From positions 1-12,747 of the forward strand of contig CAJTOR010000068.1 in the NCBI GenBank assembly GCA_910577675.1: a DNA stretch of 12,747 nucleotides, in the 5' to 3' direction. A model generated the notes under the pieces. That model made no database searches and had not been told where the DNA came from. It saw only the letters and a list, made by a program, of their open reading frames with translations. This stretch comes from an uncultured Lachnospiraceae bacterium (GTDB lineage: Bacteria > Bacillota > Clostridia > Lachnospirales > Lachnospiraceae). Position 1 is the first letter of the stretch. Each line of letters starts with the position of its first letter. This document shows, one piece after another, positions 5,854 to 12,747 of this stretch. A program made the position numbers and the translations under genes.

Positions 5854-6119
5854 CGCGGACAAAAAATCCTCTGCCTTGTTCGGTACTGGGAGGGGGCATA
5901 CGGAACTTAAAATCAGCATGACCCCGGACAGTGCCCAGAGCATTTTTTGGGAGCAGCGCGGACAAAAAATCCTCTGCCTTGTTCGGTACTGGGAGGGGGC
6001 ATACGGAACTTAAAATCAGTATGACCCCGGACAGTGCCCAGAGCATTTTTTGGGAGCAGCGCGGACAAAAAATCCTCTGCCTTGTTTGGTACTGGGAGGG
6101 GGCATACGGAACTTAAAAT
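5854..6119 (+). repeat. Array of 103-bp direct repeats: two full copies and a 60-bp third
   Basis: Copies are at 5854-5956, 5957-6059 and 6060-6119. The two full copies differ only at one base (C or T in the segment AATCAGYATGACC), and copy three has one change (TTCGG to TTTGG) and is cut after ACTTAAAAT. The period of 103 is not a multiple of three, so the array is not coding. Across each copy boundary lies an inverted repeat: CAGAGCATTTTTTG and CAAAAAATCCTCTG (5936-5949 with 5963-5976, and again at 6039-6052 with 6066-6079), 13 of 14 pairing around a 13-nt loop. The array starts 7 bp after the acetyltransferase stop and ends at the ribosome binding site of the desulfidase. Confidence 0.97.
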
Positions 6120-6133
6120 AGGAGGACTCCAAA

Positions 6134-7558
6134 ATGGAAAGAGAATTGTATGATTCATACATAGAGATACTAAAAGAAGAATTATTGCCGGCAATGGGCT
6201 GCACTGAGCCGATTGCCGTCGCCCTTGCCGCAGCGACCGCACGCGATACCCTAGGTGCGCTGCCGGACAAGATCACACTTTCCGTCAGCGGGAATATCGT
6301 AAAAAATGTAAAAAGCGTTGTCGTACCGCACACCGGCGGGCTAAAAGGGCTTGCCGCCTCCGTTGCCGCAGGGATTATCGCAGGCAACGCCGAAAAAAAG
6401 CTCGAAGTCATCGCGGACGTAACGCCGGAACAAATTCCGCTGATCGCAAAATATCTGGAAAAAACACCCTGCACCGTCACCGAATCCAATTCCGGCTGCA
6501 TTTTTGACATTGAAATCCGCGTTTTTTCCGATGGACATAGCGCTGCCACACGGATTGCAGGACACCACACAAATATTGTACGAATTGAAAAAGACGGAGT
6601 GGCACTGCTATCCGTCGATTATCAGGATACCCAGAAAGAAACCGCCGCAGCCAGTGAAAATTCCACGTCGGACAACCACTTAGGAAATATTTCCAATTCC
6701 ATCCTTTCGGCTTCTTCATGCGGCGATAACACTGCCCTGACCGATACCGAAACCAATCCTCCATCTTCAAATTGCAGACAATTTGCCAACAAGGCTGACC
6801 GCAGCCTCCTTAGCATAGAAAATATCGTCCGTTTTGCCGATGAGGTTGACCTCTCCTTAATCCACGATACGATCGCAAGGCAGATCGCGTACAATACCGC
6901 CATCGCCGAGGAAGGGCTGAAAAATGCCTACGGTGCCCAGATCGGGCGCATCCTTCTCGCCTCCTACGGCGACGGCGTGCAGAACCGCGCCAAGGCGATG
7001 GCAGCCGCCGGATCCGACGCGCGCATGAATGGCTGCGAACTTCCTGTCGTTATCAATTCCGGCAGCGGCAACCAGGGTATGACCACCTCCCTGCCCGTTA
7101 TCGTATATGCGAAAGAACTCGGCGCTACGGATGAACTGCTCTACCGCGCATTAGTTGTCGCAAACCTCGTCACCATCCATTTAAAAACAGGGATTGGCAG
7201 ACTCTCCGCCTACTGCGGCGCGACAAGCGCCGGATGTGGCGCGGGCGCGGGCATTACCTATCTCTACGGCGGGCGCTTCCGCGAGATCTCCCACACGATT
7301 GTCAACGCCATCGCCATCAATTCCGGCGTGATCTGCGATGGCGCAAAAGCGAGCTGCGCCGCAAAGATCGCCTCCTCCGTGGAAGCCGGGCTCCTGGGGA
7401 TGCACATGTTTTTGCACGGCAGCCAGTTTAAGGACGGCGACGGCATTGTAACCAAGGGCGTGGAAAACACCATCCGCAATGTCGGTGAACTTGCGCGGGA
7501 AGGCATGAAAGAAACCGACCGGGAAATCATTCACCTCATGTTGCAGAAAATGAGTTGA
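6134..7558 (+). CDS. cyuA: L-cysteine desulfidase, UPF0597/CyuA family (Fe-S)
   Basis: This enzyme family breaks L-cysteine into pyruvate, ammonia and sulfide with a [4Fe-4S] cluster, allowing cysteine catabolism under anaerobic conditions. The 474-aa product has MGCTEP (C23), a central INSGSGNQGMTTSLPV (307-322), YCGATSAGCGAGAG (C361, C368) and ICDGAKASC (C401). The 40-residue spacing of C361 and C401 fits the cluster cysteines of the archaeal enzyme. The family is usually about 400-440 aa; the extra length is a Ser/Thr/Asn-rich segment at about 165-222. The start is clear: AGGAGGA lies 7 nt before the ATG. The 103-bp repeat array forms its immediate upstream leader. No cysteine transporter gene is adjacent. 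No terminator is evident in the 40-bp gap to the convergent permease gene. Confidence 0.9.
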   Translation: MERELYDSYIEILKEELLPAMGCTEPIAVALAAATARDTLGALPDKITLSVSGNIVKNVKSVVVPHTGGLKGLAASVAAGIIAGNAEKKLEVIADVTPEQIPLIAKYLEKTPCTVTESNSGCIFDIEIRVFSDGHSAATRIAGHHTNIVRIEKDGVALLSVDYQDTQKETAAASENSTSDNHLGNISNSILSASSCGDNTALTDTETNPPSSNCRQFANKADRSLLSIENIVRFADEVDLSLIHDTIARQIAYNTAIAEEGLKNAYGAQIGRILLASYGDGVQNRAKAMAAAGSDARMNGCELPVVINSGSGNQGMTTSLPVIVYAKELGATDELLYRALVVANLVTIHLKTGIGRLSAYCGATSAGCGAGAGITYLYGGRFREISHTIVNAIAINSGVICDGAKASCAAKIASSVEAGLLGMHMFLHGSQFKDGDGIVTKGVENTIRNVGELAREGMKETDREIIHLMLQKMS

Positions 7559-7598
7559 AAAACGTGTTTCCCGCCATTGCAGATAAATTTTCAATCCC

Positions 7599-8372
7599 CT
7601 AAATCATTTTCCTGGAAAACCCAAGTACCGCCACTACATATCCCGCCGCGCCGCTGATTCCTGCGACCGCGGCGGCGCGCGCAAACTGTGAGGCTTCCCC
7701 CGTTCCCGCCGCAAATGCCTGCGCCGACATCAGGCCAGTCGGCAGCCATGGCGAAACTCCCGGAAACATCCCCACAAGATAGCAGCCCACGACAATTACG
7801 GCAAGCCCCGCAATCACACTTGTCCCGCTTTTCGCCACGGCGGAAACCGCGAACAACATTGCGATCAGCCAGATTCCAAACAAGTATGGAAACACCGCAC
7901 CAAAAAAATAATGTGACATTTTCTCAGCACCCCAAAAATATGCACTGTATCCCAGGGTGATTCCAAAACAAAGCCAGTAGCCCACCGTCCAGACAAGCGT
8001 CACTATAGCGCCCTTTGCCGCCACTACCGCAGCCCGCGATAGCCCCCTTGTCAACAATGGAATCAACGTCCCCCTGCGGCATTCGTTTGTCAGGCTTCCG
8101 CCGAACATAATGATAAACATAATAAGCGCCATCGGTATATTTTTAAAAAACTGTGTAAAGGATGTAGAAGCGTCCACCGTAACCGCGGAAACGGACAGCC
8201 CGCTTCCTGCCAGTTCGTCCGCCATATGCTCCATCAGCCACGGGGTGAGTTTTGCGATCGCCGGACTCATAATCCCAAACAAAACGAAAACCGCAAGCAG
8301 AATCATTAACTTCCCGCCCCGCCAAAGCTCCGTGCATTCCTTCTTGAAAAACACCCAAAATCCGGATTTCAT
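7599..8372 (-). CDS. ABC-2 type transporter permease
   Basis: The 257-aa membrane protein has about six hydrophobic segments at roughly 22-40, 80-94, 118-145, 157-180, 184-205 and 232-250. Between the second and third lies the amphipathic ECRRGTLIPLLTRGLSR, which matches the ABC-2 permease coupling motif (E-x-G-T followed by P-L-x-R). Its ATG (8372-8370) overlaps the TGA of the ATPase gene as ATGA, so the two are translationally coupled and should form one transporter. It is the last gene of the regulator-PLDc_N-ATPase-permease operon. The large outside loop at 42-75 is typical. The substrate is unknown; export of a peptide, lipid or antibiotic would be normal for this type. Confidence 0.88.
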   Translation of the reverse strand: MKSGFWVFFKKECTELWRGGKLMILLAVFVLFGIMSPAIAKLTPWLMEHMADELAGSGLSVSAVTVDASTSFTQFFKNIPMALIMFIIMFGGSLTNECRRGTLIPLLTRGLSRAAVVAAKGAIVTLVWTVGYWLCFGITLGYSAYFWGAEKMSHYFFGAVFPYLFGIWLIAMLFAVSAVAKSGTSVIAGLAVIVVGCYLVGMFPGVSPWLPTGLMSAQAFAAGTGEASQFARAAAVAGISGAAGYVVAVLGFSRKMI

Positions 8373-9343
8373 TTACCACTCTCCTCCTCCCCATCAACAA
8401 GCCGAAAGAACATTTCCTCCAGTGTCCGCTCCTTCTGCTCAATGCGGCGCACTGCGATACCCTCGCGGACAAGCAGAGACATCGCGGCGGACATTATATC
8501 ATTTCCATACTCGGGTAAGGACGCTGATAAAGTATCCGCTTTCTGTATCGACACACAAGCATTTTCTTTCGTCCCATAGGCAAGTGTCAGCGTACTTGTG
8601 CGTGTTCCGCCGGGCATCAGCCCCGCAAATTTCTCCGCATCCTCCGCGCGCAGAAACTCAATCAAAAACCCCTGTGCCCCGCCCGCATTCTTTAATTCCT
8701 GCATCAACCCCTGCTTTACCAGCTTCCCTTTATGCAGCACGGCACATTCATCACAGATCCGCTCCACATCGGAGAGGATATGCGTTGAAAAAAGTACGGT
8801 TGTCCGCTCCTTCAGGGAATGCAAAAGTTCGAGGATCTCCCTGCGGCCTGCCGGGTCGAGCGCGGAGGTCGGTTCATCGCAGATCAGAAGCTTTGGATTT
8901 CCAAACAATGCCTGCGCAATCCCAAGCCTCTGTTTCATTCCCCGCGAAAAGCCCTGAATGCGCTGCTTCGTTTTTGAAAGCCCCACAAGTGCCAAAAGTT
9001 CTTTCGCCCTCTCCTTTCCCTCCTTCTTCGAAATACCGGAAATTTCCCCGCACAAAAGCAGATATTCTTCCGGTGTCAAAAACCCGTAAAACTCCGGAAC
9101 ATCCGGCAGATACCCAATAAAGTGGTTGGCGCGGCTTTTCCCGAAACTAACCTGCTCCCCGTGCACGCGGATTTCTCCCGCATCCGTGTCAAGCAAACCA
9201 AGGATCATCTTCATTGTTGTTGTCTTGCCCGCACCGTTTTCTCCGACGAAACCAAATATACAGTGATCCGGCACAGTAAGACACAGATCATCCACCACGG
9301 TGCGCGTGCCAAAACGTTTTGTTACATGGGATAATTCCAGCAT
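8369..9343 (-). CDS. ABC transporter ATP-binding protein
   Basis: The 324-aa ATPase powers the permease that overlaps it. Visible motifs are Walker A GENGAGKT (34-41), signature FSRGMKQRL (132-140), Walker B LLICDEP (152-158), D-loop SALD (160-163) and switch H188 in STHIL. Residues 215-324 form the C-terminal extension common in ABC-2 exporters of the drug/bacitracin type, ending in LEEMFFRLV. The ATG at 9343 is chosen because GGGGGAGGA lies 6 nt upstream and MLELSHVTKRFG is the usual family N-terminus. A longer frame to 9427 lacks support. Only 2 bp separate it from the stop of the PLDc_N gene. All catalytic residues are present. Confidence 0.93.
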   Translation of the reverse strand: MLELSHVTKRFGTRTVVDDLCLTVPDHCIFGFVGENGAGKTTTMKMILGLLDTDAGEIRVHGEQVSFGKSRANHFIGYLPDVPEFYGFLTPEEYLLLCGEISGISKKEGKERAKELLALVGLSKTKQRIQGFSRGMKQRLGIAQALFGNPKLLICDEPTSALDPAGRREILELLHSLKERTTVLFSTHILSDVERICDECAVLHKGKLVKQGLMQELKNAGGAQGFLIEFLRAEDAEKFAGLMPGGTRTSTLTLAYGTKENACVSIQKADTLSASLPEYGNDIMSAAMSLLVREGIAVRRIEQKERTLEEMFFRLVDGEEESGK

Positions 9344-9345
9344 TT

Positions 9346-9552
9346 TTATTCCTCCCCCTGCTTCCCCAGCGCAAAATATAGAATCGGCCCCCAGAACTGC
9401 ATCCCGACCAGGCTGACGAAAAGCCAAAGCCCCCGGCTTCCCCTACGGTAACTGTCATGTGTCAGGATATGACGAATCGTGTACGCCAAAAGCCCGAATT
9501 GTACAATCACAAGCGGAATCAGAAATGGTAAAAATTCTTTAATCTTTTCCAT
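9346..9552 (-). CDS. PLDc_N-type small membrane protein
   Basis: The 68-aa protein has two hydrophobic helices at about 8-28 and 42-62 (FLIPLVIVQFGLLAYTI and LWLFVSLVGMQFWGPILYFA), joined by a basic loop and ending LGKQGEE. This is the layout of the N-terminal membrane domain of phospholipase D/cardiolipin synthase-like proteins, found alone next to ABC exporter genes in Firmicutes. The ATG at 9552 follows AAGGAGGA at 7 nt; the longer frame to 9624 would put this site inside the gene. It lies between regulator and ATPase and probably acts in the same membrane module, as an accessory subunit or in immunity. The precise role is unknown. Confidence 0.8.
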   Translation of the reverse strand: MEKIKEFLPFLIPLVIVQFGLLAYTIRHILTHDSYRRGSRGLWLFVSLVGMQFWGPILYFALGKQGEE

Positions 9553-9620
9553 AATATTATCCTCCTTACCCACCGCTCTCATCTTTACGACTAAGAAGCG
9601 GCGGACATCTTTAAATAGGT

Positions 9621-10721
9621 TCAATTTAATTCTGCCCGGATTTTTGCCAGTTCCTCCTGTGGAAGACCGGAAAATACCGGATTCTCAAGTGCCTGCCTGA
9701 CACTTTCCATAACCACCGTGCTATCCCTGACCGCATCCGTGCCAAGCTCATTTTCTTCAAACCATTCTTCCAGCCGGTCAAGAAGCGGGTCCGTGCAAAG
9801 ACGCATATCCGTCCGTTCCATTTCCTTTACAATCCGCGCAAAACGATGCAGGCGTTTTATAGCCTCCGCATTTTTACCATGGGCGCAGTACACAGTCGCG
9901 GCGCTATAGTGAAACTGCGCCTCCGCATTCCGACCCGCCCTTCCGACTCCACCCTCAGACAGTACCGCATCCACCCGCCCTATCATCGCTTCGCATTTTT
10001 CCAGCTCCCCGGTATGCAAATGAAGATAATTTACCACGCTGTTTATCATTACAAGTACCGCTTCATAAAAGCAAATCTGCACGCGCGCATCCGCCTTTTT
10101 GATATCGCCTGCACGCATATATGCCTGAAACAGAAGGGAATCCGCATTTCTTGCGAAACGATATGGATTGCAGACATCCTCCATGACGGTAATAACCTCG
10201 TCGTGCTTTCCCTGTTGAAGTTTGACCACCGCCTCAAGTACAACCGCGTCCCTGCACAGGCCACTGTCCCCGGAATTGCCGTAGATCCTTGCACAGAGTT
10301 TAAGAATCTCTTCTAAAACATCCCCCTGTTTTTCTGGTTCTGCCAGTATAAAATGATTCAACCAGAGAATACAGATCTGAAGCAGAAAATTATAGCAGGA
10401 ATAATAATTTTTAACAAGTTTTTGTGACCGTAAAAATACTTCCTCGAACGGCTTTTCTGCAAAGTCCTTTGCCAAGCCGCGATAAAGACTGCGGATCTGC
10501 ATCCTGTTAAGTCCGGGATGGTAGCCTAGCAATTCATCAAGCGTCACATCATAATAAGTGGCCAGCAAAAGCAGGGTCTGGATGTCCGGCAGGCTCTGTC
10601 CGGTTTCCCATTTGGAAACGGAAGCCTTGGTTACGCCGATAAAATCCGCGAGAGTTTCCTGCGTGATACCATGCCTGCGGCGAAGCATTGTAATATTTTG
10701 GGCAAAGTTTAAATCGTCCAT
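9621..10721 (-). CDS. XRE-family transcriptional regulator with TPR-like C-terminal region
   Basis: The 366-aa protein has an N-terminal Cro/C1-type HTH (about residues 8-66) with TQETLADFIGVTKASVSKWE as the core. The remaining 300 residues form a helix-rich region with TPR-like repeats (for example AYMRAGDIKKADARV and YCAHGKNAEAIKRLHRF). This is the architecture of regulators that sense peptides or protein partners. The ATG at 10721 has GAGGA 9 nt upstream and MDDLNFAQNITMLRRRHGIT is a normal XRE N-terminus. The longer frame to 10853 starts without a binding site. It heads the operon with the PLDc_N protein and ABC transporter, 68 bp upstream of the former, and likely controls it. The signal is unknown. 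Confidence 0.88.
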   Translation of the reverse strand: MDDLNFAQNITMLRRRHGITQETLADFIGVTKASVSKWETGQSLPDIQTLLLLATYYDVTLDELLGYHPGLNRMQIRSLYRGLAKDFAEKPFEEVFLRSQKLVKNYYSCYNFLLQICILWLNHFILAEPEKQGDVLEEILKLCARIYGNSGDSGLCRDAVVLEAVVKLQQGKHDEVITVMEDVCNPYRFARNADSLLFQAYMRAGDIKKADARVQICFYEAVLVMINSVVNYLHLHTGELEKCEAMIGRVDAVLSEGGVGRAGRNAEAQFHYSAATVYCAHGKNAEAIKRLHRFARIVKEMERTDMRLCTDPLLDRLEEWFEENELGTDAVRDSTVVMESVRQALENPVFSGLPQEELAKIRAELN

Positions 10722-10750
10722 TTTCGGAATTCCTCTTTTCTGATTTTGAT

Positions 10751-10763
10751 GTTGATAATCAAC
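10751..10763. promoter_or_regulatory. 13-bp palindrome, possible operator of the XRE regulator
   Basis: GTTGATAATCAAC is a perfect inverted repeat (6-bp arms around one base) in the leader of the regulator operon, 30 bp before the start codon. Its size and place suit an autoregulatory XRE site. No second copy is evident in the window. Confidence 0.4.
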
Positions 10764-10775
10764 AGGTTCTTTGCG

Positions 10776-10791
10776 GCGGGAAATATCCCGC
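10776..10791. promoter_or_regulatory. GC-rich leader hairpin
   Basis: GCGGGA and TCCCGC (10776-10781 and 10786-10791) form a 6-bp stem with a 4-nt loop in the 5' leader of the regulator mRNA. It has no T-tract. It may stabilise or attenuate the message or be a second protein-binding site. Confidence 0.35.
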
Positions 10792-10830
10792 TGTGATTGA
10801 TTTTGTTTCGGAGAATTCATCCTTGAGGCT

Positions 10831-10860
10831 ATTATAAGCGCATTACACAGCAATTGGCAA
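10831..10860 (-). promoter_or_regulatory. Promoter of the regulator-ABC operon
   Basis: On the minus strand TTGCCA (10860-10855) and TATAAT (10836-10831) are 18 bp apart. The leader to the ATG at 10721 would be about 105 nt and contains both palindromes. A second TATAAT at minus 10878-10873 lacks a good -35. Confidence 0.65.
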
Positions 10861-11107
10861 GCGAAGCAAACGATATTATAAGAAATAAAATCAACTGTGA
10901 AGAAACTTGTAAAGGGGAAATAAACTGTACAATAAAAAGATCCCCCACTTTTTCAGGAAGTGAAAAAATGGGGGATTTTTATCGAATGCTATTGCGTACA
11001 GGAGTTTAATAGGCTTTCCGGTAAAACTCTTGTCCCGGAGGTAATATAGAAATAATGGGTGGTTGCTATGTTACGATTGTGAAGGTAAATAACAATCTTT
11101 GGTGAAC
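10861..11107. other. Intergenic region around the bidirectional terminator
   Basis: Apart from the terminator at 10940-10981 this AT-rich region has one 16-codon plus-strand frame at 11055-11105 (MGGCYVTIVKVNNNLW), with GGAGGT 12 nt upstream. That spacing is long and I see no clear promoter, so it is only a candidate peptide. Nothing else is recognisable. Confidence 0.4.
10940..10981. terminator. Strong bidirectional intrinsic terminator
   Basis: A 16-bp stem with one mismatch (10940-10955 with 10961-10976, outer arm ATCCCCCA) has a 5-nt loop and is followed by T's on both strands (plus 10976-10980; minus CTTTTTATTG after 10940). On the minus strand it is a second stop after the peptidase gene and would shield the regulator promoter. 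Confidence 0.9.
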
Positions 11108-11150
11108 AAAAAAATAAAGGGGCAACGCAGTTTACACACCGCATTGCTCC
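11108..11150 (-). terminator. Terminator of the C39-like peptidase gene
   Basis: On the minus strand GGAGCAATGCGG (11150-11139) pairs with CTGCGTTGCCCC (11130-11119), with one mismatch and two G-T wobbles, around an 8-nt loop. It is followed by TTTATTTTTTT. It starts 8 bp after the peptidase stop. Confidence 0.88.
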
Positions 11151-11158
11151 TTATCACA

Positions 11159-11812
11159 TTATCTCACTACCGGCTCCCCTCCCTGCTCTTGCCTACTGCC
11201 CCCTTCAAAATATGTATTCCTATAAAATGGCATTTTCAACATCGATGTGTTCCACAACTTCATAAACTCTGCATTCCCGACTTTCCGGTTATAAACTTCC
11301 TCCCCTTCCCCACAATTCGCGAACTCCTTAATTGACTCCGCAAGATACACATTCTCCTCATCGTACCCGACCACAGGGACAAAATGAAGATACCGCTCCC
11401 CCACCCGCGTCCGCAGCATTACGATAACCGGCGCACCTTTACAGATCTCCCTTTTCAGCGCTTTAAAATTCCCCGCGCAATATTTTACCCGGATTCCGTA
11501 ACAGGAAAGCATCTGCACGATTCCCTTCGGGTATACATACCCTTCCTTTGTTTTTTGCGGCATCTTCTTATAAAGGACATTTCCGTCCGCCTCTCTCCCA
11601 TGATGCCTTAAAAGATAAGCGGATGCAAATGCAGAACACTCATATTTTGTCTGAAAGTCAATCCTGTTTTGCCCTTCCATCATGAAATGTCTTTGGGCAC
11701 ACCTTCTTGAATACCTGATATGCAGTCTTCCCATAAGCAGAATATCTACTACAGTTGTAATAATCAGATAATTAACAAAAGTGCTACATACCCAATAAAA
11801 TACGCCCCACAT
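11159..11812 (-). CDS. Membrane-anchored C39-like (papain-fold) cysteine peptidase
   Basis: The 217-aa product has an N-terminal membrane segment (about 5-27), a basic stop (GRLHIRYSRR) and a Peptidase_C39-like domain. The active site is visible as Q54 and C59 in QTKYECSAFASAYLL and H143 in YLHFVPVVGYDEENVYL. The usual third residue (D or N of an NDP-like motif) aligns with E159 in LAES, which is unusual. The ATG at 11812 is chosen because GGGGGAAGG lies 6 nt before it. In-frame GTG 11857 and ATG 11839 would extend the N-terminus by 15 or 9 basic residues but have poor sites. It lies 86 bp after the phosphorylase gene. Bacteriocin leader cleavage is one C39 role, but no precursor gene or ABC fusion is seen. 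Substrate unknown. Confidence 0.75.
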   Translation of the reverse strand: MWGVFYWVCSTFVNYLIITTVVDILLMGRLHIRYSRRCAQRHFMMEGQNRIDFQTKYECSAFASAYLLRHHGREADGNVLYKKMPQKTKEGYVYPKGIVQMLSCYGIRVKYCAGNFKALKREICKGAPVIVMLRTRVGERYLHFVPVVGYDEENVYLAESIKEFANCGEGEEVYNRKVGNAEFMKLWNTSMLKMPFYRNTYFEGGSRQEQGGEPVVR

Positions 11813-11898
11813 ACTTTTCCTTCCCCCGTTCTTCCCCATGCTGCCCCGCTTAAACACCGAAGATTATCACCGTTCCGCAAACAGGAGCGCTTTATTTT

Positions 11899-12687
11899 TT
11901 ACATTGATCCATCCTGTTTCTCTTCCCCGATCTTTACTGCAAAATCCATTGCCAGCAGTGCCACCTTATCCTTGTCTGAAAGCTTCGCCATATTGGAGAG
12001 GCTTCTCTCTTCCCATACCTCACTGTCCAGATTGTCCGCAGCGTAGAAGAATTGGAACACATCCTTCCCCCGAAACTGTGCCAGCGCCGCCACGGCGGAA
12101 CATTCCATATCCACACAGATGCATCCCGCTTCCTTCCGCCTTGCCACTTTTGCCTTTGTTTCCCGATATATGCCATCCGTGGTCCAAGTTTTTCCGACCG
12201 TATAGTTACAATTAATATGGTCGAGCATTTCCCGGAACTCACCTATGTATTTTGTGTTGACCGCGATCTCATCCGACGGCGGGGCGTAATGGAAACTGGT
12301 TCCTTCTTCCCTGACCGCAGTGTCCGGAATTATTATGGAACAATCTGCAATTGATGCATCCAGCACACCGCAGGTTCCAAACATCACGACCTTTTCCACA
12401 CCCATTGCAAAAATATCTTCTAAGAGAGCAACGCAGGGCGGGGCTCCCACATCGGACATAAAAAGGGCAAGTTCCACGCCCTGATGAACTGTTTTATAAA
12501 CTGGGATCACCATATTGGCGACCCTGCTCTCCGCAATCTTCTCACCCCCAAAACTCTCAAGCATCCGCCCAAATGTTTCGCTTGCAAAGCAGGTCACTGC
12601 CGTTTTGGGCATTCCCTCCACCGGCGCAACGATATCGTCGGGGTTGACGACTGCCCGGATGGCATCATCAAATTCCTCTAATACCAT
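11899..12687 (-). CDS. Nucleoside phosphorylase (uridine phosphorylase-like, PNP/UDP family)
   Basis: The 262-aa enzyme splits a nucleoside with phosphate to give free base and ribose-1-phosphate. Family motifs are the N-terminal MVLEEF and VNPDDIVAP, the phosphate-site region SDVGAPPCVALLED (78-91), MFGTCGVL (102-109), REEGTSFHY (126-134), the ribose-binding VDMECSAVAA (192-201, M194 E195) and a late D218 in YAADNLD. The ATG at 12687 is preferred because it gives the common family N-terminus. The frame stays open to the window edge through an ATG at 12726, and no site before either ATG is convincing, so the start is uncertain. Base specificity cannot be told from sequence alone. No terminator separates it from the peptidase gene. 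Confidence 0.85.
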   Translation of the reverse strand: MVLEEFDDAIRAVVNPDDIVAPVEGMPKTAVTCFASETFGRMLESFGGEKIAESRVANMVIPVYKTVHQGVELALFMSDVGAPPCVALLEDIFAMGVEKVVMFGTCGVLDASIADCSIIIPDTAVREEGTSFHYAPPSDEIAVNTKYIGEFREMLDHINCNYTVGKTWTTDGIYRETKAKVARRKEAGCICVDMECSAVAALAQFRGKDVFQFFYAADNLDSEVWEERSLSNMAKLSDKDKVALLAMDFAVKIGEEKQDGSM

Positions 12688-12747
12688 ATATTTTCTGCTA
12701 CTCAAAATATGGACAAATATACCCATATCGAGATATTGAAAGTTTTC

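Noticed and set aside
5854..6119. Repeat array as a CRISPR
   Set aside because: The copies are directly adjacent with no unique spacers, the unit is far too long, and no cas gene is present.
5854..6242. Proline- and glycine-rich repeated frames in the 103-bp array on both strands
   Set aside because: The period is not a multiple of three, so the frame changes in each copy; no gene starts with a binding site there.
7559..7598. Terminator between the convergent desulfidase and permease genes
   Set aside because: I found no stem followed by a T-tract in the 40-bp gap.
8110..9120. Long plus-strand frame (336 codons) over the ABC genes
   Set aside because: Antisense to the ATPase and permease, very rich in Pro, Ser and Arg, no domain and no binding site.
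9344..9427. Longer N-terminus for the ABC ATPase
   Set aside because: The extra 28 codons overlap the PLDc_N gene, lack a binding site and do not resemble the family; the ATG at 9343 has a strong site.
10049..10316. Frames overlapping the regulator on both strands
   Set aside because: Shadows of the regulator coding sequence with no domain or start signal.
10722..10853. Longer N-terminus for the XRE regulator
   Set aside because: The extra 44 codons cover the leader palindromes, begin beside the promoter without a binding site and precede a normal XRE start.

Overview
The window looks like a chromosomal segment from a Gram-positive anaerobe of the Clostridia, most likely a gut Lachnospiraceae-type organism. 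The protein families (an AAA-ATPase/DUF1703-type protein, an Rpn-like PD-(D/E)XK protein, a UPF0597/CyuA cysteine desulfidase, and a large serine recombinase with a zinc ribbon and a long coiled coil), the AGGAGG-type ribosome binding sites and the mixed base composition all point that way. This is inference from family knowledge; no rRNA or tRNA is present.

Positions 1 to about 2627 are the end of an integrated mobilizable or conjugative element. Read on the minus strand it carries a 605-aa large serine recombinase, a C(UUCG)G terminator, a 69-aa helix-turn-helix-like protein and the start of a MobC-type relaxosome protein that runs off the left edge. The element boundary can be placed at about 2620-2630, because an AAA-ATPase gene (start at 3497) reads through to 2625 and then stops matching its family. 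The element therefore sits inside that gene. The same gene also carries an in-frame TGA at 2781-2783, so it is doubly broken.

Positions 2625-5100 are a second accessory patch. It holds the broken AAA-ATPase gene, a 480-bp stretch with small remnants, and an intact 345-aa Rpn-like PD-(D/E)XK gene (3978-5015). Inside its 3' part lie a promoter-like sequence, an exact AGGAGG site, two in-frame ATGs and a 12-bp tandem repeat. This layout resembles the toxin with intragenic antitoxin reported for rpn genes and is the most interesting item in the window.

Positions 5252-7558 read on the plus strand: a GNAT acetyltransferase with a TTG start, then an array of 103-bp direct repeats (two full copies and a 60-bp third copy) that abuts the ribosome binding site of an L-cysteine desulfidase. 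The desulfidase keeps its cluster cysteines but has a low-complexity insertion of about 55 residues.

Positions 7599-10860 are a minus-strand operon: an XRE regulator with a long helical C-terminal region, a two-helix PLDc_N-type membrane protein, an ABC ATPase and an ABC-2 permease, the last two coupled by an ATGA overlap. This looks like a self-regulated exporter or immunity/stress module.

Positions 10940-12687 hold a bidirectional terminator, then (minus strand) a membrane-anchored C39-like cysteine peptidase with its own terminator and a uridine-phosphorylase-like nucleoside phosphorylase upstream of it.
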